This document shows positions 9,194-17,626 of a stretch of DNA of 57,677 nucleotides, in pieces; position 1 is the first letter of the stretch, and the number at the start of each line of letters is the position of its first letter. The position numbers were made by a program, and so were the translations under genes. The notes below the pieces were generated by a model. The model searched no databases and had not been told where the DNA came from. It saw only the letters and a program-made list of their open reading frames with translations. Origin of the DNA: Longimicrobium sp. GTDB lineage: Bacteria; Gemmatimonadota; Gemmatimonadetes; Longimicrobiales; Longimicrobiaceae. The DNA is taken from contig DASVQP010000008.1 of NCBI GenBank assembly GCA_036389135.1, positions 1-57,677 on the forward strand, given 5' to 3'.

Positions 9194-10318
9194 ATGATTA
9201 CCAAGCAAGACCTCGAGAGGCTCATCTCCCGCGAGCCGAGCGGGCGCCCCGTGATCTCGCTCTTCCTCGACATGTCGGTGAACCACAACAACAAGCGCCA
9301 ATGGGACGTCTTCCTGAGCCAGAAGCGCGCTCAGCTCGAGGAGATCGAACCCGAGCTGATCCAGCGTGAAGGCCCGGCGGTGGACGAGCTGACGGCCCGC
9401 ATCCGCTCGTGGATCGCGAACGACTTCGACCAGTCGAACCGCGGCGTGGTGATCTACGCCGAAGTGGGCGGCGACTACTTCGAGGCGATGCAGTTTCCCG
9501 TCCCTGTGCAGAACCGCATGGTGGTGAACGACCGCCCCCTGGTGGGGCCGCTGGCGCAGGTGCTGGAGAGCTACCACCACTACGGCGTCATCCTGCTGGA
9601 CCGCGAGCACGTCCGCATCCTGAGCGTGTACCTGGGGTCGCTGCTGGACGAGATCGAGCGCCACGGCGAGCCGCTCCCGGTCAACAGCCACGTCAAGGCC
9701 GGCGGCTACTCGCAGTCGCGCATCCAGCGCCGCAAGGCGGAGGAGATGCGGCACTTCTTCAAGGACTTCGCCGCCGAGGTGGAGGAGTTCGTGGACCGCT
9801 ACCACCCGCAGGATCTGGTGCTGCTGGGGACCGAGGAGAACACGGCCAAGTTCCGCGAGTTCCTCCCCGACTCCATCCTCCAGCGCGTGGTCCACACCGG
9901 CAACATGTGGGTGGACGAGCCCGCCGCCGGGGTGATGGAGAAGCTGGAGCCCCTCCTTCGCGCCGACCTCGAGCGCCGCGAGCGCGAGGTGGTGGAGCAG
10001 CTCAAGGACCGCGTGGCGCACGACTACCTGGCCACCGCCGGCTTCCAGGGGACGCTGACCGCGCTGCAGGAAGGCAAGGTGGACACGCTCGTCCTCGCCA
10101 GCGACCACAGGCAGGACGGGGTGCGTTGCGGCCAGTGCGGCTTCGTCTTCGCGCGCGACCTGAAGACGTGCCCGTACGACGGCTCCTCCACGCTGGAGGG
10201 GGTGGACGTGGTGGAGGAGATGGTGCGGATGGCGGAAGGGCAGGGGGTGCAGATCGCCTTCGCCGCCGCCGCCGAGGTGCAGGAGCTCAAGGGCGCCGGT
10301 GCGCTGCTCCGCTTCTGA
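9194..10318 (+). CDS. Bacterial archaeo-eukaryotic-type release factor (baeRF) family protein
   Basis: A 374-residue protein resembling the eRF1/Vms1-like families found sporadically in bacteria. Order: N-terminal domain from MITKQDLERLI (beginning SGRPVISLFLDM), a central domain with the motif GGYSQSRIQRRKAEEM (170-185), whose Gly-x-x-Gln corresponds to the catalytic GGQ/GxxQ loop of eRF1 and VLRF1 proteins, then an eL30-like region (ENTAKFREFLPDSILQRVV), and a C-terminal zinc-knuckle-like segment CGQCGF...CPYDG (Cys312, 315, 326). Related proteins release peptides from stalled ribosomes. The likely role is ribosome rescue or translation under stress, in the cytoplasm. It is divergent from a thioredoxin-like gene. 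Exact subfamily uncertain. Confidence 0.75.
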   Translation: MITKQDLERLISREPSGRPVISLFLDMSVNHNNKRQWDVFLSQKRAQLEEIEPELIQREGPAVDELTARIRSWIANDFDQSNRGVVIYAEVGGDYFEAMQFPVPVQNRMVVNDRPLVGPLAQVLESYHHYGVILLDREHVRILSVYLGSLLDEIERHGEPLPVNSHVKAGGYSQSRIQRRKAEEMRHFFKDFAAEVEEFVDRYHPQDLVLLGTEENTAKFREFLPDSILQRVVHTGNMWVDEPAAGVMEKLEPLLRADLERREREVVEQLKDRVAHDYLATAGFQGTLTALQEGKVDTLVLASDHRQDGVRCGQCGFVFARDLKTCPYDGSSTLEGVDVVEEMVRMAEGQGVQIAFAAAAEVQELKGAGALLRF

Positions 10319-10334
10319 GCCTGCGACGGTGACG

Positions 10335-10368
10335 GCGGGGCCCGGGGACGAGCGTCTCCGGGCCCCGC
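10335..10368 (+). terminator. Long GC hairpin after the baeRF gene
   Basis: GCGGGGCCCGG pairs perfectly with CCGGGCCCCGC, extended inward by GACG/CGTC. It starts 17 bases past the stop. There is no U-tract, so intrinsic termination is likely but not certain. Confidence 0.6.
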
Positions 10369-10373
10369 ACCGC

Positions 10374-10403
10374 TTGACAACTGCAACAAGACGCTGCTAC
10401 GTT
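10374..10403 (+). promoter_or_regulatory. Sigma-70-type promoter of the following gene
   Basis: TTGACA (10374-10379), 18-base spacer, TACGTT (10398-10403). It sits just after the upstream terminator and about 40 bases before the next ATG. Confidence 0.55.
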
Positions 10404-10443
10404 CGCCACTCACCTCCCCATCCCTTCCGGTTCCGATCCCCCC

Positions 10444-11073
10444 ATGTCCGCAGCCATGCTGGACGAGGCCGGGCGCGAGCGCCTGCGCGCCGAGCTGGAG
10501 TCCGTGGGCGGCGTCCGCCGCGCGGTGGTCGACGGCGAATCGTCCCCATCCGTTTACCTGATCTGCGAGCGCGGCGACGGCGGCCCCATCGAGGCGCTGG
10601 CCCGCGGCATCCTTGCGCGCCTGGGCTTCGTGGGCGCCGACGTGCAGCTCGCCTTCCTCCCCACCGCCGAGCCGCGGCGCCGCGTCCGCTTCGTGTCCGC
10701 CCGCCTCACGCAGCCGCGCCCCGGCCGCGCCATCGCGGAGGTGGAGCTGGAGTGGGCGGGCGAGTCGTTCCGCCAGGAGGTGGAGGGGGAGGGGGGCGCG
10801 CCGCTGGAGCTGCGCCTGGCCGCCCTCGCCACCCTGCGCTCGCTGCACGCGATCCTGGGCGGCCGGGTGGAGTTCGAGCTGGTGGGGATCAAGGGCTTCC
10901 GCGCCTTTGACGCCGAGGTGGTGGTCGCCGTGCTGCGTGGCGGCACCCCGGACGGCCGCACGCTGATCGGCGCGGCTCTCGCCACCGAGAACCTCTATCA
11001 CTCCGCCTCCCTGGCCGTGCTCAACGCCACCAACCGCATCCTGGGGAACTATCTGGCGCAGGCGCAGGATTGA
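10444..11073 (+). CDS. Conserved-looking protein of unknown function
   Basis: A 209-residue cytoplasmic protein without signal, membrane segment or recognisable domain. Two halves can be seen: an N-terminal segment (LRAELESVGGVRRAVVDGESSPSVYLI region) with alternating strand/helix pattern, and a C-terminal part (LELRLAALATLRSLHAILGG, FELVGIKGFRAFDAEVVVAVLRGG, LIGAALATENLYHSASLAVLNATNRIL) that resembles the small alpha/beta allosteric-dimer modules found behind some biosynthetic enzymes. That comparison is only by pattern. It has its own candidate promoter and is followed by repeats, so it is probably monocistronic. Confidence 0.7.
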   Translation: MSAAMLDEAGRERLRAELESVGGVRRAVVDGESSPSVYLICERGDGGPIEALARGILARLGFVGADVQLAFLPTAEPRRRVRFVSARLTQPRPGRAIAEVELEWAGESFRQEVEGEGGAPLELRLAALATLRSLHAILGGRVEFELVGIKGFRAFDAEVVVAVLRGGTPDGRTLIGAALATENLYHSASLAVLNATNRILGNYLAQAQD

Positions 11074-11082
11074 GCAACCCCG

Positions 11083-11135
11083 GCGGTTGAAACCGCTGCA
11101 ACAATCGCGGGAAGCCTGCCTTCGCAGGCTCCGGG
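11083..11135 (+). repeat. TGAA double-hairpin element, copy 2
   Basis: Hairpin 1 GCGGT-TGAA-ACCGC, linker TGCAACAATCGCGGGA, hairpin 2 AGCCTGC-CTTC-GCAGGCT, then CCGGGG. It begins 9 bases past the stop of the preceding gene. Confidence 0.8.
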
Positions 11136-11175
11136 GAGCGGATCGGTGCAGACGGGCGGGCAGCGCGGCCGCATC

Positions 11176-11230
11176 GCCGGGGGCTGAAGCCCCCGGCTGG
11201 AACTACGGGAAGACCGCTGAAGCGGTCTCG
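11176..11230 (+). repeat. TGAA double-hairpin element, copy 3
   Basis: Hairpin 1 has stem GCCGGGGGC around TGAA; linker TGGAACTACGGGA; hairpin 2 AGACCGC-TGAA-GCGGTCT, then CGGG. Confidence 0.8.
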
Positions 11231-11263
11231 GGTGAGGCGGGGTGCGGTGCATGCCCGTGACAC

Positions 11264-11284
11264 GGGCGCGATGAATCGCGCCCC
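11264..11284 (+). repeat. Single TGAA hairpin with CCTAC tail, copy 3
   Basis: Stem GGGCGCGA around TGAA, followed by CCTACGAG. It follows a double hairpin in the same orientation, 34 bases later. Confidence 0.8.
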
Positions 11285-11568
11285 TACGAGGGCATTGCCG
11301 CAGCGCACGGAGTTCTCCCCCTCGCCCGCCCTGCGCCCCCGCAGGCGGGGGAGGGGGGCCGGGGGGAGGGGGCCCCTCCTTGCGGCACCAAACTAGGCCC
11401 CCTAACCCAACCCTCACCCCTCGTCCTTGCATCAAACCGCGTGGTGCTAAAAATTTAACCCTGGTGGAACCGCGCTGGCCTGTGTCTTGTACGCAGGAGG
11501 ACAGCTTCACCCGGAGTACCTCCGCGCCGCCGCCAGGGGGGCGCGCACACCCGCCGCGACGAGCGCAG

Positions 11569-13191
11569 ATGGCCCGCGATCCCCGACGTTCCGACGACCC
11601 GCGCCGCGCAGCGCGCCTCACCTTCCTGCGCAGCGCCGTGGCCGGGCTGGTCATCCCCGTGCTGGCCGGCGGCTTCATGCTGCAGCGGCAGGCCAACGAC
11701 GGCGAGCGCCTATTTTACGAGGTGCTCACCCGTATCGCGACGCGCGGGGTGGACTCGATTCCCGAAGACTCGCTGTACGAGAAGGCGGCGCGGGGGCTCC
11801 TGCGCAGCATCGGCGATCCGTACGCGGAGCTGTACACGCCGCGCGAGCTGGCGGCCTTCCAGCGCGAAGGGCTCCGCAACGGCTACGGCGGGCTGGGGAT
11901 GCTGCTGGAGCGCGTCCGCGACACCACCGTCATCACCCGCGTCTACCCCGGCAACCCCGCCGCCGCCGCGGGCGTCCGCGTGGGCGACCGGGTGATCGCC
12001 GTCGAGGGGCACCGCGTCATCGGGCTGCCGCTGGACAGCGTGACCTCGCGCGTGCTCGGAGTCCCGGGGACGCCCGTGCGCGTCACCTTCGTGCGCCCGG
12101 GCGAGCAGCCCGTGGTGCGCGAGGTGAGGCGCGCCATCGTCCACATCCCCGTGGTGGCGTACGCCACGGTGCTTGAGGGCGGCGTCGGCTACCTGCCGCT
12201 GGACCGATTCAGCGAGGCGTCGGCCGAGGAGGTCACGCGCGCCGTGGCGGCGCTGCGGGCAGGCGGGGCGAAGTCGCTGATCCTGGACCTGCGCGGCAAC
12301 GGCGGCGGGAGCCTGGAGCAGTCGATCCGCATCTCCAACCTCTTCCTGGCGCGCGGGCAGGAGATCCTGCAGGTCCGCTACCGCGACCGCCCCGCGGAGG
12401 TGTACCGCGCCGAGGGCGGGCCGCTCGCGTCCGGCGAGCCGATCGTGGTGCTGACCGACGCCGGCTCCGCCTCCGCTTCGGAGATCGTGGCGGGGGCGCT
12501 GCAGGACCACGACCGCGCGGTGGTGATCGGCACGCCCTCGTTCGGCAAGGGGCTGGTGCAGGAGCTCTTCCCCCTTCCGGACGGCTACGCGCTGAAGCTG
12601 ACCACCGCCAAGTGGTTCACGCCGAGCGGGCGCTCCATCCAGCGCGAGCGGCGCGTGTCGGAGACGGGGCGCTTCCTTCCAGACACCCTGCCGCCTTCCG
12701 ACTCCGCGCTGTCGCGCCTCCCCGAGTTCCGCTCGGACGCGGGGCGGATCGTGCGCGGCGGCGGGGGCATCACCCCCGACCTGGTGGTGCGGCCGGACAC
12801 GCTGGGCGGCGGCGAGCGGGCGCTGGTGCAGGCGCTCACCGGGCGCGCGTCGGTGATCAACGAGGTGCTGACCGAGCTCAGCCTGCAGTGGGCGCGCGCC
12901 GGCGTGCAGCGCGGCTTCACCGTGACGCCGGCGTGGCGCGAGGCCTTCTTCCAGCGCCTGGTCGCGCGTGGCGCGCCGGTGGACCGCGCCGTGTGGAACG
13001 CGGGGCTCCCGCTGATCGACCGGCTGATCGCCGATCGCGTGACCTCGCTGGCGCTGGGCGAGGAGGCGTCGTTCCTCCTCACCGTGCCGCGCGACAACCA
13101 GCTGCAGGCGGCGCTGCGGGTGCTGCGCGGCGCGCGAACCCAGCAGGAAGCACTCGCCCGCGTCCCCGGCGCCACGGGCGGCGGGCGCTGA
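11569..13191 (+). CDS. S41 family C-terminal processing peptidase
   Basis: A 540-residue carboxyl-terminal processing protease. Residues about 18-38 form an N-terminal signal anchor (TFLRSAVAGLVIPVLAGGFML). A PDZ domain follows (GGLGMLLERV...ITRVYPGNPAAAAGVRVGDRVIAVEG). The S41 core has the catalytic Ser in TDAGSASASEI and the Lys in GTPSFGKGLVQE, with LILDLRGNGGG before them. The C-terminus is a further 110-residue helical part. Such proteases trim periplasmic or envelope proteins with nonpolar C-termini. The ATG at 11569 gives a sensible signal anchor; the Shine-Dalgarno is weak, and the upstream frame is longer. It is followed by an M28 peptidase on the same strand. Confidence 0.9.
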   Translation: MARDPRRSDDPRRAARLTFLRSAVAGLVIPVLAGGFMLQRQANDGERLFYEVLTRIATRGVDSIPEDSLYEKAARGLLRSIGDPYAELYTPRELAAFQREGLRNGYGGLGMLLERVRDTTVITRVYPGNPAAAAGVRVGDRVIAVEGHRVIGLPLDSVTSRVLGVPGTPVRVTFVRPGEQPVVREVRRAIVHIPVVAYATVLEGGVGYLPLDRFSEASAEEVTRAVAALRAGGAKSLILDLRGNGGGSLEQSIRISNLFLARGQEILQVRYRDRPAEVYRAEGGPLASGEPIVVLTDAGSASASEIVAGALQDHDRAVVIGTPSFGKGLVQELFPLPDGYALKLTTAKWFTPSGRSIQRERRVSETGRFLPDTLPPSDSALSRLPEFRSDAGRIVRGGGGITPDLVVRPDTLGGGERALVQALTGRASVINEVLTELSLQWARAGVQRGFTVTPAWREAFFQRLVARGAPVDRAVWNAGLPLIDRLIADRVTSLALGEEASFLLTVPRDNQLQAALRVLRGARTQQEALARVPGATGGGR

Positions 13192-13259
13192 CGCGGTATC
13201 CACCGGGGGCCGGCCGGAGCGGCGCGGCCTCGCCCCACACTCCCTCCAGGAGCAATCGA

Positions 13260-14987
13260 GTGAAGAGCAGATTCGGAATGGCAGCGGGCGCCGCCCTGGC
13301 GCTGGCCGCCGCGCCGGTGCTTGCGCAGGCCCCGCGCGCCGCGCCCGGCGAGGGGCCGGCCCGGCACGCGCCGCGCCCCACCGCCGCCGCCATCACGCGC
13401 GACGACGCCATGACGCGCGTCTACGTCCTGGCCGACGACTCGATGATGGGGCGTGACGCCGGCACGCGCGGCAACGTGATGGGGACCGACTACATCGCCG
13501 CCGAGGCGCGGCGGATCGGGCTGCGGCCGGCGGGGGAGAACGGCACCTTTTTCCAGACCGTGCCGATGGTGCGCCGCACGGTGGACCCGCAGTCGTCGTT
13601 CACGCCGCGGGGAGGCAACCCGCTGAAGCTGTGGGAAGACTTCGCGCCACTGCCACAGGTGGAGGGCTTCTTCGACGTGGGCACCACCCTCGCCGCGCAG
13701 GCCGCGCCCGTGGTGTACGGCGGGCGCTGGGGCGACCCGGCCGCGATGACACCCGAGCAGGCGCGCGGGCGCTTCGTCGTTTTCTCGGCTCCGATGTCGC
13801 CCAACGGCCGCCCCGACTTCCGCATCTGGATGCAGGGACCGATGACGCGCTACGCAGGCGCCACCGGCATCGCCATCGCCACGATGGACGCGTCGCCGCC
13901 GGACTTCATCACCTTCCTGCGCGACGAGCAGCTGGTGCTCGCCGCCGGGCCGCGGCGCCAGAGCGGTCCGCCGGTGATGCTGGTGACCTCCGTCGCGGCG
14001 GAGCGGCTCCTCGGCGCGCCCCTCACTTCGCTGCAACCCGGCGCCGCCGCGGCGGGCGGGCGCACCGTGACCGGCGGCTTCCGTCCGCTGGAGCAGCGCA
14101 CGGCCTTCCCGGCGCGCAACGTGGTGGCGATCCTCCCCGGCAGCGACGCCCGGCTGCGCGGGCAGTACGTGGCCGTCGGCGCGCACAACGACCACGTGGG
14201 GATCGCCGAGCACGCGGAGGACCACGACTCGGTGCGCGTCCACGACCGCCTCTTCCGCCGCGGCGGCGCCGAGGACCCGGAGCGTGTGCTGTCGGCGGCG
14301 GAGGCCGCGCAGCTGCGCGCGGGGATCGACTCGCTGCGGCGTGTGCGCCCGGCGCGCCGCGACAGCATCTTCAACGGCGCGGACGACGACGCCTCCGGAA
14401 GCGCGGCCGTGCTGGAGATCGCGCAGCAGATGGCGGCCCGCCCGCCGCGCCGCTCCGTCCTCTTCGTCTGGCACACGGCGGAGGAGAAGGGCCTGTTCGG
14501 CTCGCAGTACTTCACCGAGCACGCCACGGTGCCGCGCGACTCCATCGTGGCGCAGCTGAACATCGACATGATCGGCCGTGGCCGCGCGGACGACGTGGAG
14601 CGCGGCGGCGGGCAGGGCTACCTGCAGCTCGTGGGCTCGCGCCGGCTCTCGACGCAGCTCGGCGACCTGGTGGAGGAGGTGAACCGCACCGGCAGCCACG
14701 GCTTCACCTTCGACTACTCGATGGACGCCGACAAGCACGAGGCGAACATCTACTGCCGGAGCGACCACTACAGCTACGCCCGCTGGGGCATCCCGGTGAC
14801 CTTTTTCACCACCGGCGGCCACGCGGACTACCACATGGTGACCGACGAGCCGCAGTACATCGACTTCGACAAGCTCGTCCGCGTGAGCCGCTTCATCGGC
14901 TCCGTCGCCGAAGCGGTCGCCAACCGCGACGCGCGCCCCGTGGTCGACAAGCCCAAGCCCGATCCGTACGGCCGCTGCCAGCAGTAG
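13260..14987 (+). CDS. M28 family metallopeptidase (aminopeptidase-like)
   Basis: A secreted zinc exopeptidase of 575 residues: signal peptide (VKSRFGMAAGAALALAAAPVLAQ), an inserted PA-like domain (about residues 150-260) and the M28 catalytic domain. Zinc ligands and catalytic residues are visible as VGAHNDHVG (His), GADDDASG (Asp), HTAEEKGLFGS (Glu pair), LNIDMIGR (Asp) and RSDHYSYARWGIP (His). The insertion between the first two ligands (about 60 residues, rich in charged residues) is longer than usual. The GTG at 13260 is fixed by AGGAG 7 bases upstream. It probably hydrolyses peptides in the periplasm or medium, together with the S41 and S8 peptidases nearby. Confidence 0.93.
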   Translation: MKSRFGMAAGAALALAAAPVLAQAPRAAPGEGPARHAPRPTAAAITRDDAMTRVYVLADDSMMGRDAGTRGNVMGTDYIAAEARRIGLRPAGENGTFFQTVPMVRRTVDPQSSFTPRGGNPLKLWEDFAPLPQVEGFFDVGTTLAAQAAPVVYGGRWGDPAAMTPEQARGRFVVFSAPMSPNGRPDFRIWMQGPMTRYAGATGIAIATMDASPPDFITFLRDEQLVLAAGPRRQSGPPVMLVTSVAAERLLGAPLTSLQPGAAAAGGRTVTGGFRPLEQRTAFPARNVVAILPGSDARLRGQYVAVGAHNDHVGIAEHAEDHDSVRVHDRLFRRGGAEDPERVLSAAEAAQLRAGIDSLRRVRPARRDSIFNGADDDASGSAAVLEIAQQMAARPPRRSVLFVWHTAEEKGLFGSQYFTEHATVPRDSIVAQLNIDMIGRGRADDVERGGGQGYLQLVGSRRLSTQLGDLVEEVNRTGSHGFTFDYSMDADKHEANIYCRSDHYSYARWGIPVTFFTTGGHADYHMVTDEPQYIDFDKLVRVSRFIGSVAEAVANRDARPVVDKPKPDPYGRCQQ

Positions 14988-15016
14988 CCGCGGGCACCGC
15001 CGGGGGATGATGAATC

Positions 15017-15071
15017 GCCGGGGGCTGAAGCCCCCGGCTGGAACCACGGGAAGACCGCTGAAGCGGTCTCG
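15017..15071 (+). repeat. TGAA double-hairpin element, copy 4
   Basis: Same stems as copy 3; the linker differs by one base (TGGAACCACGGGA). It starts 30 bases past the M28 peptidase stop. Confidence 0.8.
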
Positions 15072-15201
15072 AGTGCGGCCGGGTGCGGTGCCTGCGGCGC
15101 GCGCGGAGTTCCCCCCCTCGCCCGCCCTGAGCCCCCGCAGCCGGGGGAGGGGGCCGGGGGGGGCCCTCCGCGCGGCATAAAACCCGCCGAAGCAAACCCA
15201 A

Positions 15202-15287
15202 GCCCCTCTCTCGATGACAGGAGGGCGGAGCCCTCTCCTGTTATCGGGAGAGGGGGCAGTCGAGTGTAACGAGACGGGGGTGAGGGC
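15202..15287. repeat. GATAACAGG-type palindromic repeat, copy 1, running into a gene start
   Basis: CCCCTCTC...GGAGAGGGG arms surround an inner CAGGAGGG/CCCTCTCCTG pair, with the tail CGAGTGTAACGAGACGGGGG. The GTG start of the methyltransferase gene lies inside its tail. Confidence 0.65.
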
Positions 15288-16101
15288 CTTGCAAGAACGC
15301 GAGTACGTCCTGGGCACCGGCGACGGCGAGCTGACGCGGCTCGGGTTTCAGCACGCGGTGTGGAGCGGGTACGCGGCGGAGGGGTGGGAGGCGGCCGGCT
15401 TTGGGCCCGGGCAGCGGATCCTGGACGTGGGGTGCGGGCCCGGATACGCGTCGTTCGACCTGGCGCGCCTCGTGGGGCCGACGGGGCACGTGCACGGGAT
15501 CGACCTTTCCGCGCGCTTCATCCGCCACCTGCAGGGGGAGATCGCCGCGCGCGGCATCCCCAACGTCACCGCCGAGGAGGGCGACCTCACCGCGGCGCCG
15601 CTCCCCCCCGATCAGTTCCACGGGGCGTACGCGCGCTGGGTGCTCTGCTTCGTCGCCGATCCGGAGGCGGCGGTGCGGGCGGTGGCGCGTGCGCTGCGGC
15701 CCGGCGGCGCCTTCGTGGTGCAGGACTACTCGCAGTACGAAGCCGTCCAGATCGCCCCCGAAGACCCCGCCTTCGCGCGGATCTTCCCCGCGGTGGTGCG
15801 GGCGTGGCGCGAGCGCGGCGGCGATCCCAGCGTGGGCGCCGCGCTCCCCGCGATGATGGAGCGGTGCGGGCTGCGGGTCACGCACATCCGCCCCATCCGC
15901 CGCATCGGGCGGCCGGGGACGGCGTTCTGGCAGTGGCCGCGCACCTTCTTCGACAACTTCCTCCCCACGCTGGTAGAGGCGGGTCTGCTGAGCGCGGGCG
16001 AGCTGGCGGAGTTCGATGCGAGGTGGAAGGAGTGGGAAAGCGTCCCCGGGGCCTTCTTCGCGTCGCCGCCGATGGTGGAGGTGGTGGGCGTAAAGCGTTG
16101 A
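15280..16101 (+). CDS. Class I SAM-dependent methyltransferase
   Basis: A 273-residue cytoplasmic methyltransferase. The Rossmann core shows motif I ILDVGCGPGYASFDLARLVG, the acidic end of strand 2 VHGIDLSARF, and motif II/III region EEGDLTAAPLPPDQFHGAYARWVLCFVADP, then LRPGGAFVVQDYSQYE. The arrangement is that of the UbiE/COQ5-like or Methyltransf_11/25 families; the substrate cannot be told. The N-terminus (YVLGTGDGELTRLGFQHAVWS) resembles small-molecule methyltransferases. The start is uncertain: GTG 15280 lies in a dispersed repeat tail, and a TTG at 15289 is possible. A small membrane protein gene follows 64 bases later. Confidence 0.85.
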   Translation: MRALQEREYVLGTGDGELTRLGFQHAVWSGYAAEGWEAAGFGPGQRILDVGCGPGYASFDLARLVGPTGHVHGIDLSARFIRHLQGEIAARGIPNVTAEEGDLTAAPLPPDQFHGAYARWVLCFVADPEAAVRAVARALRPGGAFVVQDYSQYEAVQIAPEDPAFARIFPAVVRAWRERGGDPSVGAALPAMMERCGLRVTHIRPIRRIGRPGTAFWQWPRTFFDNFLPTLVEAGLLSAGELAEFDARWKEWESVPGAFFASPPMVEVVGVKR

Positions 16102-16165
16102 TGGCCCGGCTCCTGCAACGCGCCGCGCCCGATCGCGAACGGAACCCGAAGAGGAGGATGGAACA

Positions 16166-16405
16166 GTGGCCAGTCTCTCGCGAAAGCTTCTGTGGATGGT
16201 GGTCGGCACGGCGGCGTCGAAGGTGGTGAGGAGCCGCACCCGCAAGGCGATGCACAACGAGCACGGCGCCCCGCGCCTCCCCTATCCGGTGCGCCGCCGC
16301 AGCGGGCTGGGCACGGCCATCATCCTGGCGGCGGGTACGGGCGCCCTCATGGCCCTCGCCGACGTGCTGAGCGAGCAGGGCAAGGACGCCGCCCGCGCCC
16401 GCTGA
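16166..16405 (+). CDS. Small hypothetical membrane protein
   Basis: A 79-residue basic protein with one clear hydrophobic segment near the C-terminus (GLGTAIILAAGTGALMALADVL) and a weaker one at the N-terminus (LLWMVVGTAASKVV). The GTG start has GAGGATGG about 5-8 bases upstream. No family is recognised. It lies between a methyltransferase and dtd, with a repeat element after it. Confidence 0.6.
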   Translation: MASLSRKLLWMVVGTAASKVVRSRTRKAMHNEHGAPRLPYPVRRRSGLGTAIILAAGTGALMALADVLSEQGKDAARAR

Positions 16406-16464
16406 ACCCGCAGCCGCCGCAAACGTCCCCCTCGCGGACCCAGGCCACTCGCCCCGAGGCGGAA

Positions 16465-16516
16465 GCCGAGTCCCCGCAGGGGGACTTTGTGCTGTCGTTG
16501 CCGCGAGTTCACTCGC
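16465..16516 (-). repeat. TGAA double-hairpin element, copy 5
   Basis: On the minus strand hairpin 1 GCGAG-TGAA-CTCGC, linker GGCAACGACAGCACAA, hairpin 2 AGTCCCC-CTGC-GGGGACT. Compared with copy 1, two paired positions of hairpin 2 changed together (CCGC/GCGG to CCCC/GGGG). Confidence 0.8.
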
Positions 16517-16547
16517 CCCGGCCCCTCGCCCGCAGTAACTTCCCCGC

Positions 16548-16985
16548 ATGCGAATCGTCCTCCAGCGCGTGTCGCGCGCCCGCGTCACCGTCGAGGGGCG
16601 CACCACCGGCGAAATCGGCCGCGGATTGCTCCTCCTCGTCGGCTTCACGGAGGGCGACGGCGAGGAGGCGCTCGCGTGGATGGCGGACAAGGTGGTCGGG
16701 CTGCGCATCTTCCCCGATGACGAAGGGAAGATGAACCGCTCGCTGGAGGAGGCGGGCGGCGCGCTGCTCGTGGTGTCGCAGTTCACGCTGTACGGCGACG
16801 CGCGCAAGGGAAGGCGCCCATCGTTCGTGGATGCCGCGCGCCCCGAAACCGCCATCCCGCTGTACGAGCGCTTCCTCGAGCTGCTGCGCGCCACCGGCCG
16901 ACCGGTGCAGACGGGCGAGTTCGGCGCGATGATGGAGGTGGAGCTGGTCAACGACGGCCCCGTAACCCTGGTCCTGGAACGCTGA
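16548..16985 (+). CDS. dtd: D-aminoacyl-tRNA deacylase
   Basis: Dtd removes D-amino acids (and glycine from mischarged tRNA-Ala) from tRNA, a proofreading step in the cytoplasm. The 145 residues show the full family pattern: [48 protein letters not shown], the active-site [17 protein letters not shown] motif and, at the C-terminus, [10 protein letters not shown], the Gly-Pro motif that enforces chirality. Length is normal. It is followed 5 bases later by maf, so the two are probably co-transcribed. Confidence 0.97.
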   Translation: MRIVLQRVSRARVTVEGRTTGEIGRGLLLLVGFTEGDGEEALAWMADKVVGLRIFPDDEGKMNRSLEEAGGALLVVSQFTLYGDARKGRRPSFVDAARPETAIPLYERFLELLRATGRPVQTGEFGAMMEVELVNDGPVTLVLER

Positions 16986-16990
16986 TCCCG

Positions 16991-17590
16991 ATGTCCGACT
17001 CACCCCGCATCGTCCTCGCCTCCCAGTCCCCGCGCCGCGCCGAGCTGATCGGGCGGCTGGGGCTCGTCTTCGACACCATCCCCGCCGACCTAGACGAGCG
17101 CTACCGCGACGGCGAGACTCCCCCCGAGCACGCCGAGCGCCTGGCCCGCGACAAGGCCCTGCACGTCGCGGCCGGGAACCCGGACGCGCTGGTGGTCGGC
17201 TCGGACACCATCGTGGTGGTCGATGGCGACGTGCTCGGCAAACCGCGCGACAAGGCGCAGGCGGTGGAGATGCTGACGCGGCTCGCGGGGCGGGAGCACG
17301 AGGTGTGCACCGGGATCGCGGTGGTGCAGGGGGGGCGCGTGGAGAGCGGGCTGGAGCGCGTCCGCGTCCGCTTCCGCGCGCTCGACCGCCGCACCTGCGA
17401 GGAGTACGTCGCCACCGGCGAGCCGATGGACAAGGCCGGCGCGTACGGAATCCAGGGCTTCGGCAGCGCGCTGGTGGAGGGGATCGAGGGCGACTACTTC
17501 GCCGTCATGGGGCTTCCCGTGGTGCACATGTTGAAGCTGTTCGAGCGCTTCGGCTGGCGCTACGCATTCGGCGAGCTGCGGCGCGGGTAG
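16991..17590 (+). CDS. maf: Maf-type nucleoside triphosphate pyrophosphatase
   Basis: A 199-residue house-cleaning pyrophosphatase that hydrolyses non-canonical or excess NTPs to NMP and PPi. Family motifs: LASQSPRRAELI at the N-terminus, VVGSDTIVVVDGDVLGKP, the RARF-like segment RVRVRFRAL, and EPMDKAGAYGIQGFG at the C-terminus, ending with an MGLPVVHM strand. The DKAGAYG pattern is that of the YhdE/dTTP-UTP subgroup. It follows dtd closely and precedes a CPCC-protein gene by 36 bases. Confidence 0.96.
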   Translation: MSDSPRIVLASQSPRRAELIGRLGLVFDTIPADLDERYRDGETPPEHAERLARDKALHVAAGNPDALVVGSDTIVVVDGDVLGKPRDKAQAVEMLTRLAGREHEVCTGIAVVQGGRVESGLERVRVRFRALDRRTCEEYVATGEPMDKAGAYGIQGFGSALVEGIEGDYFAVMGLPVVHMLKLFERFGWRYAFGELRRG

Positions 17591-17626
17591 GGCGATGGAG
17601 GCACCTTCTCTCGCGGAGCCGTGCGC

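Larger units (their letters stand above)
11074..11568. other. Repeat-rich leader region before the S41 peptidase gene
   Basis: No gene is seen in these 495 bases. They contain two TGAA double hairpins (11083-11135 and 11176-11230), a single TGAA hairpin (11264-11284) and a long poly-G/poly-C purine/pyrimidine run around 11320-11400. The last 170 bases (about 11400-11568) hold no repeat and probably contain the promoter of the peptidase gene. Confidence 0.65.
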
